DNA from: Diaporthe sp. PMI_573
Lineage: Eukaryota > Ascomycota > Sordariomycetes > Diaporthales > Diaporthaceae
Direction of reading: 5' to 3'
DNA length: 64,000 bases
NCBI GenBank assembly: GCA_021399435.1
Contig: JAJTUP010000024.1
Coordinates: 496,001-560,000, forward strand
Under the pieces are notes generated by a model that worked only from the letters and a program-made list of their open reading frames with translations, did not search any database and was not told the origin of the DNA. Below are positions 54,732 through 64,000 of this stretch, in pieces (position 1 is the stretch's first letter; each line of letters begins with the position of its first letter). The position numbers and the translations under genes were made by a program.

Positions 54732-56519
54732 TCAGTCGTCTGGGTACTGCTCCTGGATGATGCTCACAAACTTGTTTTCGGTATCATCCCAGCGCTTGAA
54801 GTACCGCCCAGCAAGTTGCAGCAGCCGCTCTTCCGGCCGCTCCCTGAGGATCTCTATGTTCTCCTCGGCAACGTATCGCTGGCTCTTATCTTGAGCCACG
54901 ATGTTGTAGAACGGTTGCAATTGGCCACGGCGTAGATTGTCAATCTGCATCATCTCCATCCATTCCGAGTCCGCCTCGCACCGTCCATCCCAACCGACGA
55001 TGAAGCCCTTGTAGCCGTAACGGCGATGCTCGAAGTGTTGCCCGACCCGATACTGAATTTCGCCAATCTCTGCTGCACGAATCTTCGGCTCTATGGGATC
55101 GGAGTCCGTGGCTACGAGTTCTTCGATCAAGTCCTCCATCCGGCCGTAGTCTAGGGACCCCTCGAGCATTGGTAAAGCCCGATTCTGGATCAGGGCAAAG
55201 TCTTCTGGGAACTGTTTGAGAAATGTCTGCAGAAGCACCTGGAGGAACTGTCTCCGCTGCACAGCCAAAGCCTCGTTCTCATCGAGGAGCAAGCACATGG
55301 CCCAGAAGGCTGCGTACTGGGCAGCGGTAGGATCCGGTGCGTATGACTGCTCATCCAAAGGCGTGTCACCTCCTTCGTAGTGCAAGCGAGCGTTGTTGAC
55401 AGAAACCAAGATGTTTCGAGAGGCACGGACCAAGGTATTAACTCCGTCGGAAGGTCCGAGTTGCCGGTCATGCTCCTCGGCAGGTATATTTGTCTGCAAA
55501 AGTCGGCGGCGGAGTAGATGCTCAGGGAGCTGATGGGGCGCTTGCCACACATCGATGTGCATAAATTCGGGCCTGGTTTCTGTCGTCTTGGGTTGGCCGT
55601 CGAGGGTCTGATCAGGAGGGGCCTCGACGACGGCATGGACGTGTCGTGGGAAGTTGGACGGCGTCGCGATGACACCACACCGTCGAGCCACCGCGCAGTA
55701 GATTGCTACTGACTGCAGCGGCAAGGAGGTATGAGTAGTTGAGAAGAGCGCCAACGATATGAAATTGTTCCGCAATTCGTGATAATTGGCCGCGTCTGGC
55801 GCTATGGCAGATATCCCGACTAGGCCTTCTGAAAACAAGTATTCCGCGATCAAGAGTGCCTTCTGCCGGACAGTCTTGTCTTCGAAACCAGCAGTGCTGT
55901 CTCGGATGGATTGTGCAATGCTGTCGAAACGTCTCTCGACGGCCGCAAAGTCGCCCCGACACTCGGCAAGCACGAACATATCGAAGGCGCACAAGGCCTC
56001 CTCAGTGCTGACGTCGTGGGCCACTGAGAGTCTCCTCCATACGTCAACGGCCCCCGATCGGTGAATCATTCTGAGTATGGCATCTGCATACCACCGCCTG
56101 GCTAAGACATCTTCAGCCTGGTCAGGGGTCCGGTCCCTCAGGTTGCGCAGAAGATCTTGAACATCGTGCCGCTTCTCCGCTATCTCGTTCATGCGGCTCA
56201 TCCTCTTCGTTTGCGATGAGATCATGTCTTGAAAGACGATTGCCGCCTCGAGGTCAATGCCGACGCGCTGGAGGAAGAGCTGCCGCCAGTCTGTCTGCAG
56301 CGGGGGCTGGGTGAGCTTGGCCGGGAGCTGATGCCTGGGTTCCCAGTATTTCCATGTTGTAAGGCAATGCTTTTTCCATACCGGCGAGGTGCAGACGATC
56401 TTGCGAACGCGTCGACAGGTCAGACCGAATGCTGCCGTGTCGGCTGCCGTTGGGATGTGGCAAGTCACGACGCTCAGAAGCTCATCCGGAAGTTGGAGTA
56501 ACTGAGTTTGGTCATCCAT
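54732..56519 (-). CDS. FBXO21-type F-box protein with YccV-like domain
   Basis: Single exon, 595 aa, ATG at 56519 directly before the F-box. Domains in order are: F-box at about 8-57 (LQLPDELLSVVTCHIPTAAD, then FGLTCRRVRKIVCTSPVWKK); a long alpha-helical SirB1/transglutaminase-like middle (AAVERRFDSIAQSIRDSTAG, ALLIAEYLFSEGLVGISA); and a C-terminal hemimethylated-DNA-binding YccV/HspQ-like domain (RVGQHFEHRRYGYKGFIVGW, QPFYNIVAQDKSQRYVAEEN). This combination is that of animal FBXO21 and its fungal relatives, substrate receptors of SCF ubiquitin ligases. The upstream open stretch (LLPQLLLLVEPIQ) has no ATG. No sign of decay. Confidence 0.9.
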   Translation of the reverse strand: MDDQTQLLQLPDELLSVVTCHIPTAADTAAFGLTCRRVRKIVCTSPVWKKHCLTTWKYWEPRHQLPAKLTQPPLQTDWRQLFLQRVGIDLEAAIVFQDMISSQTKRMSRMNEIAEKRHDVQDLLRNLRDRTPDQAEDVLARRWYADAILRMIHRSGAVDVWRRLSVAHDVSTEEALCAFDMFVLAECRGDFAAVERRFDSIAQSIRDSTAGFEDKTVRQKALLIAEYLFSEGLVGISAIAPDAANYHELRNNFISLALFSTTHTSLPLQSVAIYCAVARRCGVIATPSNFPRHVHAVVEAPPDQTLDGQPKTTETRPEFMHIDVWQAPHQLPEHLLRRRLLQTNIPAEEHDRQLGPSDGVNTLVRASRNILVSVNNARLHYEGGDTPLDEQSYAPDPTAAQYAAFWAMCLLLDENEALAVQRRQFLQVLLQTFLKQFPEDFALIQNRALPMLEGSLDYGRMEDLIEELVATDSDPIEPKIRAAEIGEIQYRVGQHFEHRRYGYKGFIVGWDGRCEADSEWMEMMQIDNLRRGQLQPFYNIVAQDKSQRYVAEENIEILRERPEERLLQLAGRYFKRWDDTENKFVSIIQEQYPDD

Positions 56520-57967
56520 TTTGGCCGTGAGCAGATGGTATCCTATCCTGTCCTGACAACAGTGGCAGACGTGGCCTTGGATGGGTTCAACAAGAAGTAA
56601 CAGCTGGGGAAGAAGCAACGTCGGGGCCGGGTGGGGTGATCAGTAAGCGACGATCTAACAATCTAACCTGTTTAGGTAGTAATTGTCCGATAAATTCTTA
56701 TCTCTCTCGAAGGTGTATCAGTTGTCTCGGAGATAGGGTAAACTCACTTTGAATGGTGAACCCCTGAGATAGGCTGTCACAGGGAGGGCCAGGGGCATAT
56801 CGCAACGTCCAGAAGCCCAAACCAGAGACAATTGAGACTACTCGCCACCAAGTGCAACACAGGCGTGGTCGTTCGAATCAATAAGCCTGACATGAACATA
56901 ACGACAACTTTAATGTTGCGCCTTCTGTTATTTTTGCGTAACTTCCGAACCGCTGGAAATTGCCGAAGGGAGGTATAAGCTGCCGTGCCCACATTCGGCC
57001 CACCCCCCCCATTCGGCCCACCCAAATCGCCCGCCCACCACAACTACCCTTCAACTTTATCATCATCAGCATTATCGCCAAAACCCACCACAAAATGCAA
57101 TCTTCTAGTATTTTGCTTTCTTCAAACCCTTCTTTGTCTACTAACTCAGCCTTAATTGCTCCGACTATAATTTACGCCTTTCAAATAGCCTTAATCTACA
57201 CAAACCTAAATTAAGACTTATTAAAACCTCCTTTCTTTTAACTAATGCCATAGGACACCCTCCCGCAGGGACCGCACTTGAGATTGATACTGCATCTCCT
57301 CCGACCAATACGCGTTTGGAGAAGTCGGACGAGATTGAAGAGGTAGCCGCCAGCGTCGATGACAACGGTGGTGTCGTCGCGAGGATCGTGCAATCCTGCC
57401 CGCGAGCGCGTAAATGAATGCATCGACGAGACCTCGCTTTCTGAGTCTTTCGGTGACTGAGTAGATCAGGGCGAAAGGAATGTCCCACTCATTATAGTAT
57501 GGGCATAGAAAAGGCATAGTATAAAAAGAATATATTTAAAGGTAGAGGTCTACTAATTGTTGTCTTTTTTTTCTTTTTTTTCTTTCTCCTCCTCTGACTT
57601 TTTTCCTCCTTTTATAGACCGCACCGCTCTTTTTTAGCGTTATAGTTACGCTGCCGCAGCTATTTCTGGCTTTACTTTTGCCTAACCATAGTGTGTGACT
57701 AAAGCCCCTGACAGTGTGCCACAAAGTAAGGAGCCAGTTTCTGTTCCCTGTGTCACGAGAGGGGATACAGAGACAAGGCAGCTGTCCTCAATATGTCAAT
57801 TGAAGTTAAGTCGGCGCTACCTTCTATCTAAGGAAGGGAGCTGTCAGAAATCGAAGGGTCGAGGTTTAAATCCTAGAGGGTGTGGGCGCAAGGGCCACAT
57901 ACAGCCAATTGCCAGTGGGGCCACACCCTGGTTCTGACACGTCTTCCAGGCAAATCCCCTGCCTCCC
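56520..57967. other. Non-coding, repeat-like region
   Basis: At 56990-57050 C-rich units recur (cattcggcccaccc twice, then cgcccgcccacc), recalling the end of a transposon, but no inverted partner was found. A plus-strand frame at 57245-57417 (GHPPAGTALEIDTASPPTNT, then EEVAASVDDNGGVVARIVQS) reads like coding sequence and ends in TGA; its origin is unknown. A pyrimidine-rich tract lies at 57560-57620. These pieces may belong to an insertion that trimmed the 3' end of the DUF6604 gene. Confidence 0.35.
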
Positions 57968-60592
57968 TTACACTGACATCCCCATTCCACACTGCAAACT
58001 CACACAATTGGTGGTGGCAGCACTGGTCCTTCCAGTGTTGTGTGGGCACCTACAAGGGTGAAATCCAAGGTCCCTCATACCCAGCGTGGATGCCATGGAG
58101 GAAGGCTTCAGCAAGTGGTTCCTCACGACGGACGCGGCACGCTGCATCAGTCCCAGAGGGTAGTTATTAGCAGCATCCCTGAAGATCATGGCGACGACGG
58201 ATGGGAGGTGCTTCTGCTTGGCGGACTCGGGAGCAAGCCATTGAGCAGTATTGTCGTCTATCGTCTTGCGAATGTCTTCCAGGATCCTGAAGCAGTCCAT
58301 GTGCAGCAGGAAATAGTTGAACGCCAGCTCGTGAGCTTCGGATCTCATAGCCATGGTCAGGCAGACGATGAGCTGGGTCGCAGGGATGTCGGGAGTAGGG
58401 AGACGTTCCGAGTCAAATCCTGCGTTTGGCTGCTGCAAGTCCCATGTGCCGTCGTCCATCTTGACGAAGCGGAATCCGTTGGACTCGATGATCTTCTGGA
58501 TGTACTCAGCCGTCATGTCCCTGCGGTTTGAGGTTTTCCGGAAGCGCTTCTTGAAGATCATCGACATTGCGCCGAGCTCCTTCAGCTGGCCTCGCTCAGC
58601 ATTCGGAAGTGACAGTCTCTTGTTCTTGCCCTTGTTCTTGCTCTGAGACCGATCAATTACAGACGACCCCGATTTCAGGCGAAGGTTGTCGAGGTACCCT
58701 TGGTTTGTGTTGGGAGCATCTCCGACAAAGAAGGTCTCTTGCTGTTGCTACAAGATTCGGAGTCAGCAATCGGTGTTTCTCAATATGAATGAAAACTTGA
58801 AAGATGGTCCATAGGCCATATGACAGCTCTACACAACCTTCTTGACACAACTTTGGAGATGCTAACTTACCACTTGGAAAAGGCTCACCATGTCCCTCCA
58901 GAACGCAAGTGCTCCCAGAAGCCTATCCTGTCGCAATGCATGATAGAGCTGGTAAGTCTGATGGACGTAGCCAAAGGAATTCGCGAAACTGACTCCAGCC
59001 TCATGAAATCGGACACGCATTTCGTGCACCCATACGCCACAGTAGAGTGGGTGGCGTCGCAGGAATTGGTTTGGCCCTACAGGAATACCGCGTTCAGCCT
59101 TGTACCTAGCGATGGGGTCATTGTCCCACTCCGACGCGGCCCACTTCAGTTCTCTCAGGGACTCTTCCATGTCGCGCCAGAACTCGACGAGGCGGACGTC
59201 GCCTGGATTATCGAGTGTGCTTGCAAGGCTGGACTTGATCACGTCGCTCGTGCCAGCCATCTCGCTCCATGCCAGGTTTGGGGTTGCTTCGAGTTCGTAT
59301 AGTATGTCCAAGTATATTTGGGCTGCGAAGCATTGCCAGAGTGCTACCTCATTGGTGTGGAGTAGCTTGTGGACTCCACGTGTGAACTCGTCCTCAATGG
59401 TCTTCTTGTCTGAGACTATACCGAAGACTCTGATGTCCGAGATGACTTCGATGAGAGCCTTGTTGTCCTTGGCATACTTTTGTCGATTGCTGGCCGAGGC
59501 CCTGTCCATGGTCCTGTCGTACCATCCTTGAGAGCCGTTGTAGATGTCGAGTCCACCCTTGCGATTCTCCGATGCAACGTCTTTGAGAATTCGACCAACA
59601 TGCCACATCGTCAGGTTCGCAACATCGTAAGTGTCCGAGTTGGTATGGTTCCGGCGCCCTGGAATCTTGAGGTCCTGGCCCTCCAACTGGCACATGATCT
59701 TGAAAACCGCCGTCAACAGATCAACCACGTTTGACCCCTTGCTGATCACCGAAGCCACATCTTCTTCCATTTGTCGGCAAATCTCGATGGCTTCATTGGT
59801 GCCGATCGCAGTCGGACCAAGGAAAACCCGGCCAGCCCTGTAGTTGTGCCACAGCTCTCGTACCTTCTGGCGTTGGTGTAGGACCGCTTTGAGGAGCGAC
59901 ATGAACGCCAAGCATGCATCGTGATATGTGTCCTGGGGCTCGGGGTCATACTCGAAAATGAGCTCTGAGGGCGAGGCGGTCCTGGCCGAGTCAGGGACTT
60001 GGTCTGTTGTCTCGTACACATCGAGAATATCGAAGGGGTTACGCGTAGCGTACTTGTTGCCTGCTCTTCCATTGGCACTGATGTCGGCGTTGGTGGAAGC
60101 GATTTGAAGTGTTGACATGTCGAGTGCGTTTGTGAGCATTTGTTGGCTGAGAGTATCGCGCACTTGCTCCAGAACACCGACAAAATGGAGGTGGGTTACA
60201 GTGGCCTCCTCGTTGGTATTGTCGTCCTTTGTTCCCATGATACGGGCGACTGTCCTTCGAACCTCGATCACACGATCGATGGTGACAGCCATGAACAAGG
60301 GAACTGTAATCTGGGGCTTCACCGACGCAATGAAGGTGGCGAGAGGGACAAAGTCTCGGAGTGGGAGTAAGTAGGGCTGTTTCTTGTTGCTACTAGTAGA
60401 GCTGACCTCTTCATGATTGGGGGTGGCTGATTGGGCTTCCTTCCCTCCCTTGCCTTTTCGTCCACTTGTTCCCTCACCGCCGGTGTAGACATGGTGGCCG
60501 TTGTTGTTGGCAGTGTTGGCCAGCCATGTCGCAATGGCGTTCGTATCGCGCTTGTACAGCTGGAAAGCGTTCTTCAGAGATTCTGGCAACAT
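57968..60592 (-). CDS. DUF6604-domain protein, possibly 3'-truncated
   Basis: Exons are 58871-60592 and 57968-58747, with intron 58748-58870 (gtaagt...cttgtag), giving 833 aa if the frame ends at 57968. The N-terminus MLPESLKNAFQLYKRDTNAI, then ATWLANTANNNG, is the hallmark of the fungal DUF6604 family. A Gly/Lys linker (GTSGRKGKGGKEAQ) and PYLLPLRDFVPLA follow. The remainder is alpha-helical without known catalytic motifs, including AERGIPVGPNQFLRRHPLYC and a Lys-rich patch (RSQSKNKGKNKRLS). The last 50 residues (CRCPHNTGRTSAATTN) lose protein character after NHLLKPSS (about 58090-58120). This suggests the original 3' end was replaced by unrelated sequence. Function of the family is unknown. 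Confidence 0.72.
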
Positions 60593-61277
60593 GTTGATTG
60601 ACGATGATGTTGGAATTGTTGTGTCAGTTGCTAGAGACTGTGCAACTTGTTCTCGCTGTTGGGCTGAGAGCGGAGATTAAATAGTAGTGGCAAAGATGCG
60701 GGCATACCGGTGAATTGCAACATTGAGCACTAGATAGTATTCACTTATAGACTTCACTGTTCAGCACATCAAACGACACAAAATGAGTACCTACAACAAA
60801 AGTGAACCCAATCCAAATCACCTCCACCGGACAAATAGCTCCCGATATACAAGAAATCGCATCTGTCTCATGCCCCACCGAACTATCATACATGATATAG
60901 TGAAAATTCACATCAATTTACTTGTGCCACCCCCCTTTCCTTAACTTAACCTACCTTCTGTCTGGGGTTTAGGGTCCAAGAGCAGGATATCTCAGGGGTT
61001 CAGTTGGAAATCACCTCTGCCAAGACATTTGCATTGTCAATTCACTGTCTTAACTCCGACTTCAGAGCTAGACCAAACGAGTTGTTGGAGTGGTGGTGAC
61101 CGTTTCACCGAACGCCACTCATATACCCCTGCCAGCTAGAGCTGCTCTAGGCATCCATTGATCCCCGCTTCACTAACATCCATTCTACAAACTGCAAACT
61201 GCGCAGCGTGATAAACAAAGAGGCCATATCAGTTGGATTCTTATATGTGACAATCTCCCAAACAAATTAATCACATC
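60593..61277. other. Divergent promoter region
   Basis: Upstream region of both the DUF6604 and GFA-type genes. No gene was recognised. Confidence 0.5.
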
Positions 61278-61814
61278 ATGGCAGCCAACGACCAGAGCGA
61301 CAGCACCACACGCCCCTCTGACGACCAGCTGCCGCCCCCAGAGCCACCACATCCCGACAACCTGACCGCCAAATGCCACTGTGGCCGCGTCAATGTCAAG
61401 ATACCATCTCTACCAACCAAGCTCAACGAGTGCCGCTGCAGTATCTGCTACCGGTACGGCGCTGTATGGGCATACTACCACCCAGATGATGTCAACATCA
61501 TTGTGAATGCTCAAGGATCGAGGTCAGCCCCTGCTGGTGCGCCTGCTCAACAAGAGCCTGAATCGGCGGGTGAGGGCGGCAAGGGTCTGAAGTATTACGT
61601 GCGAGACGACTCGAATGGATATCTTGGGTTTTATTTCTGTGGAAACTGTGGGTGCCTCACACACTGGGCAGCAACGGAACAGGGGCGGGCATTCCTGGGC
61701 TGGCAGGGGAAACCCATGAAGCTCGGTGTGAACTCCCGCATGCTTCCACTGAACGTGCTCGAGGGGGTTGAGAAGAAGACGGGTCCATTTTGTGACCTGT
61801 CGGAGTGGAACTAG
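61278..61814 (+). CDS. GFA/CENP-V-type zinc-binding protein
   Basis: Single exon, 178 aa, ATG at 61278. After a Pro-rich acidic leader (DDQLPPPEPPHPDN) comes the GFA fold: CHCGRVNVKIPS, then ECRCSICYRYGAVWAYYHPD, and CGNCGCLTHWAAT. The three clusters give the seven or so cysteines that bind two zinc ions in the glutathione-dependent formaldehyde-activating enzyme family (Gfa, CENP-V). All zinc ligands are in place. Most fungal members are uncharacterised; S-hydroxymethyl-glutathione formation is only the founding activity and cannot be assumed here. The region between clusters carries a low-complexity insert (APAGAPAQQEPESAGEGGKG). No signal peptide, so probably cytosolic or nuclear. Confidence 0.88.
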   Translation: MAANDQSDSTTRPSDDQLPPPEPPHPDNLTAKCHCGRVNVKIPSLPTKLNECRCSICYRYGAVWAYYHPDDVNIIVNAQGSRSAPAGAPAQQEPESAGEGGKGLKYYVRDDSNGYLGFYFCGNCGCLTHWAATEQGRAFLGWQGKPMKLGVNSRMLPLNVLEGVEKKTGPFCDLSEWN

Positions 61815-62347
61815 CAGGAGACAGGGCTGCATTGTTCCGGATGGTGGAACAGACAGATCTTGTTGTTGATTTTGGTTTGATTTCATGGAAAGACAGAACA
61901 AAACGTTTTCTGAACATTGTTATCGTGGCGATTCTTTCGATATTCCTGCCTGGCCCGCGGCAAAGACTGCACGAGAACGTACGGCCGTTTGGGACGAGCT
62001 TGACACAAATGAAGAAGTGATTGTTCTTCTTGATCCCGAGTCTATTCATCCAAAAGTCCATGTCCGAAGCTGGGTGATGCGACCCCTGGCTTCTGTGTCA
62101 ATTGATGCAATTGTTGTGAACCCCATATCTACTGAGAATATCCATATGTACTTACCTCGCTCTTATGCAAGAAGCCTATCCATGGATGCTGGAACATCCG
62201 CGATAGGCGTGATCAATGGCCAACAAGCTTTGCGACCCAAGCTCGCGCAAAGAGACCGATTATAGCCAGCTAGTATATGGTACAATCATTGCATCGAGCG
62301 ACGAATCAGCAGCATGGTTTGACATTCTTGTAGATCCGGCCTAAAAT
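61815..62347. other. Convergent 3' flanks
   Basis: Between the GFA-type gene and the oxidoreductase. Open plus-strand frames (for example from about 61885) continue past the GFA stop but show no known domain. Confidence 0.45.
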
Positions 62348-63937
62348 TTACAAATTCGCCCTGAAAGCAGCCTTGTTGATCTTATCTCGTGTCTCAATAA
62401 GCCTCTTGTAATTTGGAAACAGGTCGTTCGGGTCCCACTTCTTCCGAATGTCCAAAAATCTAGAAAGTGCGGCATCAGACAAGGGCTTACCCTGAAAGCT
62501 ATGTCAACTCTGGCATTACTAGCACAAGTGCAAGTCGTTCACCTTGGGTAGGAAAGAACTCACGTTAGCATCATCGCAAGTGACATCGTAGTCTGCGATG
62601 TAAGTGCCGCAAGAGACGGGGAGCGCCCTGCGGTACCGGTCGCGCACAGCCTGCTTGACTCCTGGCTCCAATCCCGTGTCTGTCCAACCAGTAATGGTCG
62701 AGATGTAGTATTGCTGCGGTATGCTCAAGGCTGATTCATTCTCGTCTGGGACGATGTCGCAGACACATACGAAGGCTGAAGACCTGCGAGTCTGGAGATC
62801 GCATAGGGCCGGCTTGACGGCATCGAGAAGCTGTAGTACGCATGTAAATATTACTCCCAATGCATTAAAAGAGCCACGGGAGCTTACTTGTGGCAAGGGC
62901 ACGGAAGGATCGTTTAAGAGACTGATGATTTGCCAACGCTCGTCCTTGGCGGCCCCGATGAGCCCCCTCTTCTTCTGGAATATGTCTTTGAACTCGCGCT
63001 TCTGCACCGGTCGCATCTCAACTAAGCACTGCTGTAGTTCGGGCGGGATATCGTCAAAAGCAGCCAGAAGAGCTTTTGCCTCGCTGTAGGTATCAGCATA
63101 GCACTGTAGGGCCAAGCCCAGATGAAGGCGCGAGTTCTTCGGAATCTCGTCTGTATCGACTCCCACAGCATACTTCTCGGGATAGTTGATAGTCAAGTTA
63201 AGATCTGTGCAGTACTTGGGGGTTTCTTGACTCTTCTCGAAGAACCAGGTCATTAATTCCCGGTATTTGTCGCGCAGCTCGAAGCTAAACGTCCTTTCCC
63301 AGAGAGTTGAAGCACGAATGGTGCGGCCCCAAAACTTGGCGATGACCCCAAAGAATGCCAGACCGCTGCCCCTCGCAGCCCAGAAAAGATCCTGGTTTTC
63401 TGTCTTGCTCGCAGTGACAACACGGCCGTCAGGCACAACTACTTGGATTTTGGTTATCCATGTTTGGCAGGTGGCACCCCAGCCTCGCACAAACCATCCT
63501 TGTCCTCCGGCCATGAGAAAGCCAGCCGACCCGACTGTTGGAGCATGGCCATGAGGAAAGAATCTTCCGACCGTGGCGAGCTTGGCCGACAGCTCTTCGA
63601 CACGGACTGCGGGGCCGAAGGAGATCTCTTGGGTCTGCGCATCGTAGTCGATTTTCCGGTTGAGACATGCGGTGTCAACCAAGATGCCGTCATGTACAAG
63701 CGCACCGAGGCTGAACAGATGGCCGCCAGAGCGGACGCCGACGATTGTCCTCAATTCTGCGGCTCGTAGCAACGCTTTCACAACATCGTCTGGCGTGCAT
63801 GGAACGTGGATCTCACGAGGATATCGATCCGGAGCCCCAGCCGTTGGGTTATTTCGGCGGCAGCGTTCGTACTCGTCGCTTCCTCTGACAAGGATCTTAG
63901 ATGAGTATGTCGGACGCGTGTCGTAGGTAGCTGACAT
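62348..63937 (-). CDS. FAD-linked oxidoreductase (PCMH/berberine-bridge-like)
   Basis: Exons are 62888-63937, 62564-62830 and 62348-62491. The introns are 62831-62887 (gtaagc...ctacag) and 62492-62563 (gtgagt...tttcag), giving 486 aa. The FAD-binding PCMH domain reads PREIHVPCTPDDVVKALLRA, VGVRSGGHLFSLGAL with His73 as the likely covalent FAD ligand, then PHGHAPTVGSAGFLMAGGQG and ITKIQVVVPDGRVVTA. Bicovalent relatives carry a Cys in the GxCxxVG loop; here that loop reads GHAPTVG, so mono-covalent or non-covalent FAD is more likely. The C-terminal segment LDIRKKWDPNDLFPNYKRL is the usual family ending, which supports the third exon. No secretion signal is evident. It oxidises a small substrate with O2; identity unknown. 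Confidence 0.87.
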
Positions 63938-64000
63938 GTTTACTTGGCTTAGAACACTTGGATAAGTTTTTGTGGTGTCGATGAGCTGATATTGGTCGCA
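63938..64000. other. Start of the oxidoreductase upstream region
   Basis: The window ends 63 bp upstream of the ATG. Confidence 0.6.

Noticed and set aside
42997..56519. Biosynthetic gene cluster around the P450
   Set aside because: No synthase, terpene cyclase, transferase or pathway regulator is nearby; the neighbouring genes are structurally unrelated.
56990..57050. Second copy of the Fot1 or MITE end
   Set aside because: The C-rich units resemble both TIRs only in composition; no shared 12-mer and no inverted partner was found.
1..64000. CRISPR array, rRNA, bacterial-type operons
   Set aside because: No spaced direct repeats, rRNA-like sequence or prokaryotic gene spacing was seen; introns show a eukaryotic genome.

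Overview
The window looks like nuclear DNA of a filamentous ascomycete, probably a Sordariomycete. The evidence is many short (50-200 nt) GT-AG introns, a class II hydrophobin, a Pth11-like seven-helix receptor, a GH76 DCW1/DFG5 cell-wall enzyme, a HAM1-like protein, a DUF6604 protein, and fungal pogo/Fot1 and hAT DNA transposons. Genes lie on both strands, about one per 3 kb, with no operon structure. Protein calls below come from reading the translations and splicing by eye; no database search was possible.

Layout. 0.7-1.9 kb: a decayed or interrupted single-span surface glycoprotein gene. 2.1-2.7 kb: a 566-bp terminal-inverted-repeat (TIR) element without coding capacity. 4.7-11.1 kb, all on the minus strand: a hypothetical fragment, an FAD monooxygenase, an MFSD5-like molybdate/anion MFS transporter, a membrane-anchored thioredoxin and a small secreted Cys-rich protein. 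12.2-14.0 kb: two weak hypothetical genes. 14.4-16.3 kb: a structurally complete pogo/Fot1 transposon with identical 43-bp TIRs, 84 bp from the end of a class 3 lipase gene (16.4-18.0). 20.1-23.9 kb: a 2-oxoglutarate/Fe(II) dioxygenase and a GH76 enzyme. 25.8-27.0 kb: an internally deleted hAT element with a perfect 8-bp target duplication. 27.5-33.4 kb: serine carboxypeptidase, broken C2H2 zinc-finger gene, beta-hydroxyacid dehydrogenase, FTA2-like gene. 34.6-36.3 kb: a predicted nuclease-fold (PD-(D/E)XK-like) protein. 36.3-40.8 kb is almost empty. 40.8 kb: class II hydrophobin. 43.0-56.5 kb: HAM1-like protein, amidoligase-like protein, Pth11-like receptor, cytochrome P450, a subtilase whose triad reads Asn-His-Thr, and an FBXO21-type F-box protein. 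58.0-63.9 kb: DUF6604 protein (possibly 3'-truncated), GFA-type zinc protein, FAD-linked oxidoreductase.

How it works together. Many products are secreted or act at the cell surface (hydrophobin, GH76, carboxypeptidase, small Cys-rich protein, glycoprotein remnant) or are redox enzymes of the kind found in accessory metabolism. No polyketide or peptide synthase is present, so a biosynthetic cluster is not supported. The most unusual items are the pseudo-triad subtilase, the nuclease-like protein, the hAT deletion derivative that fuses a BED finger to the transposase C-terminus, and the GGCC-rich palindromic TIR element.
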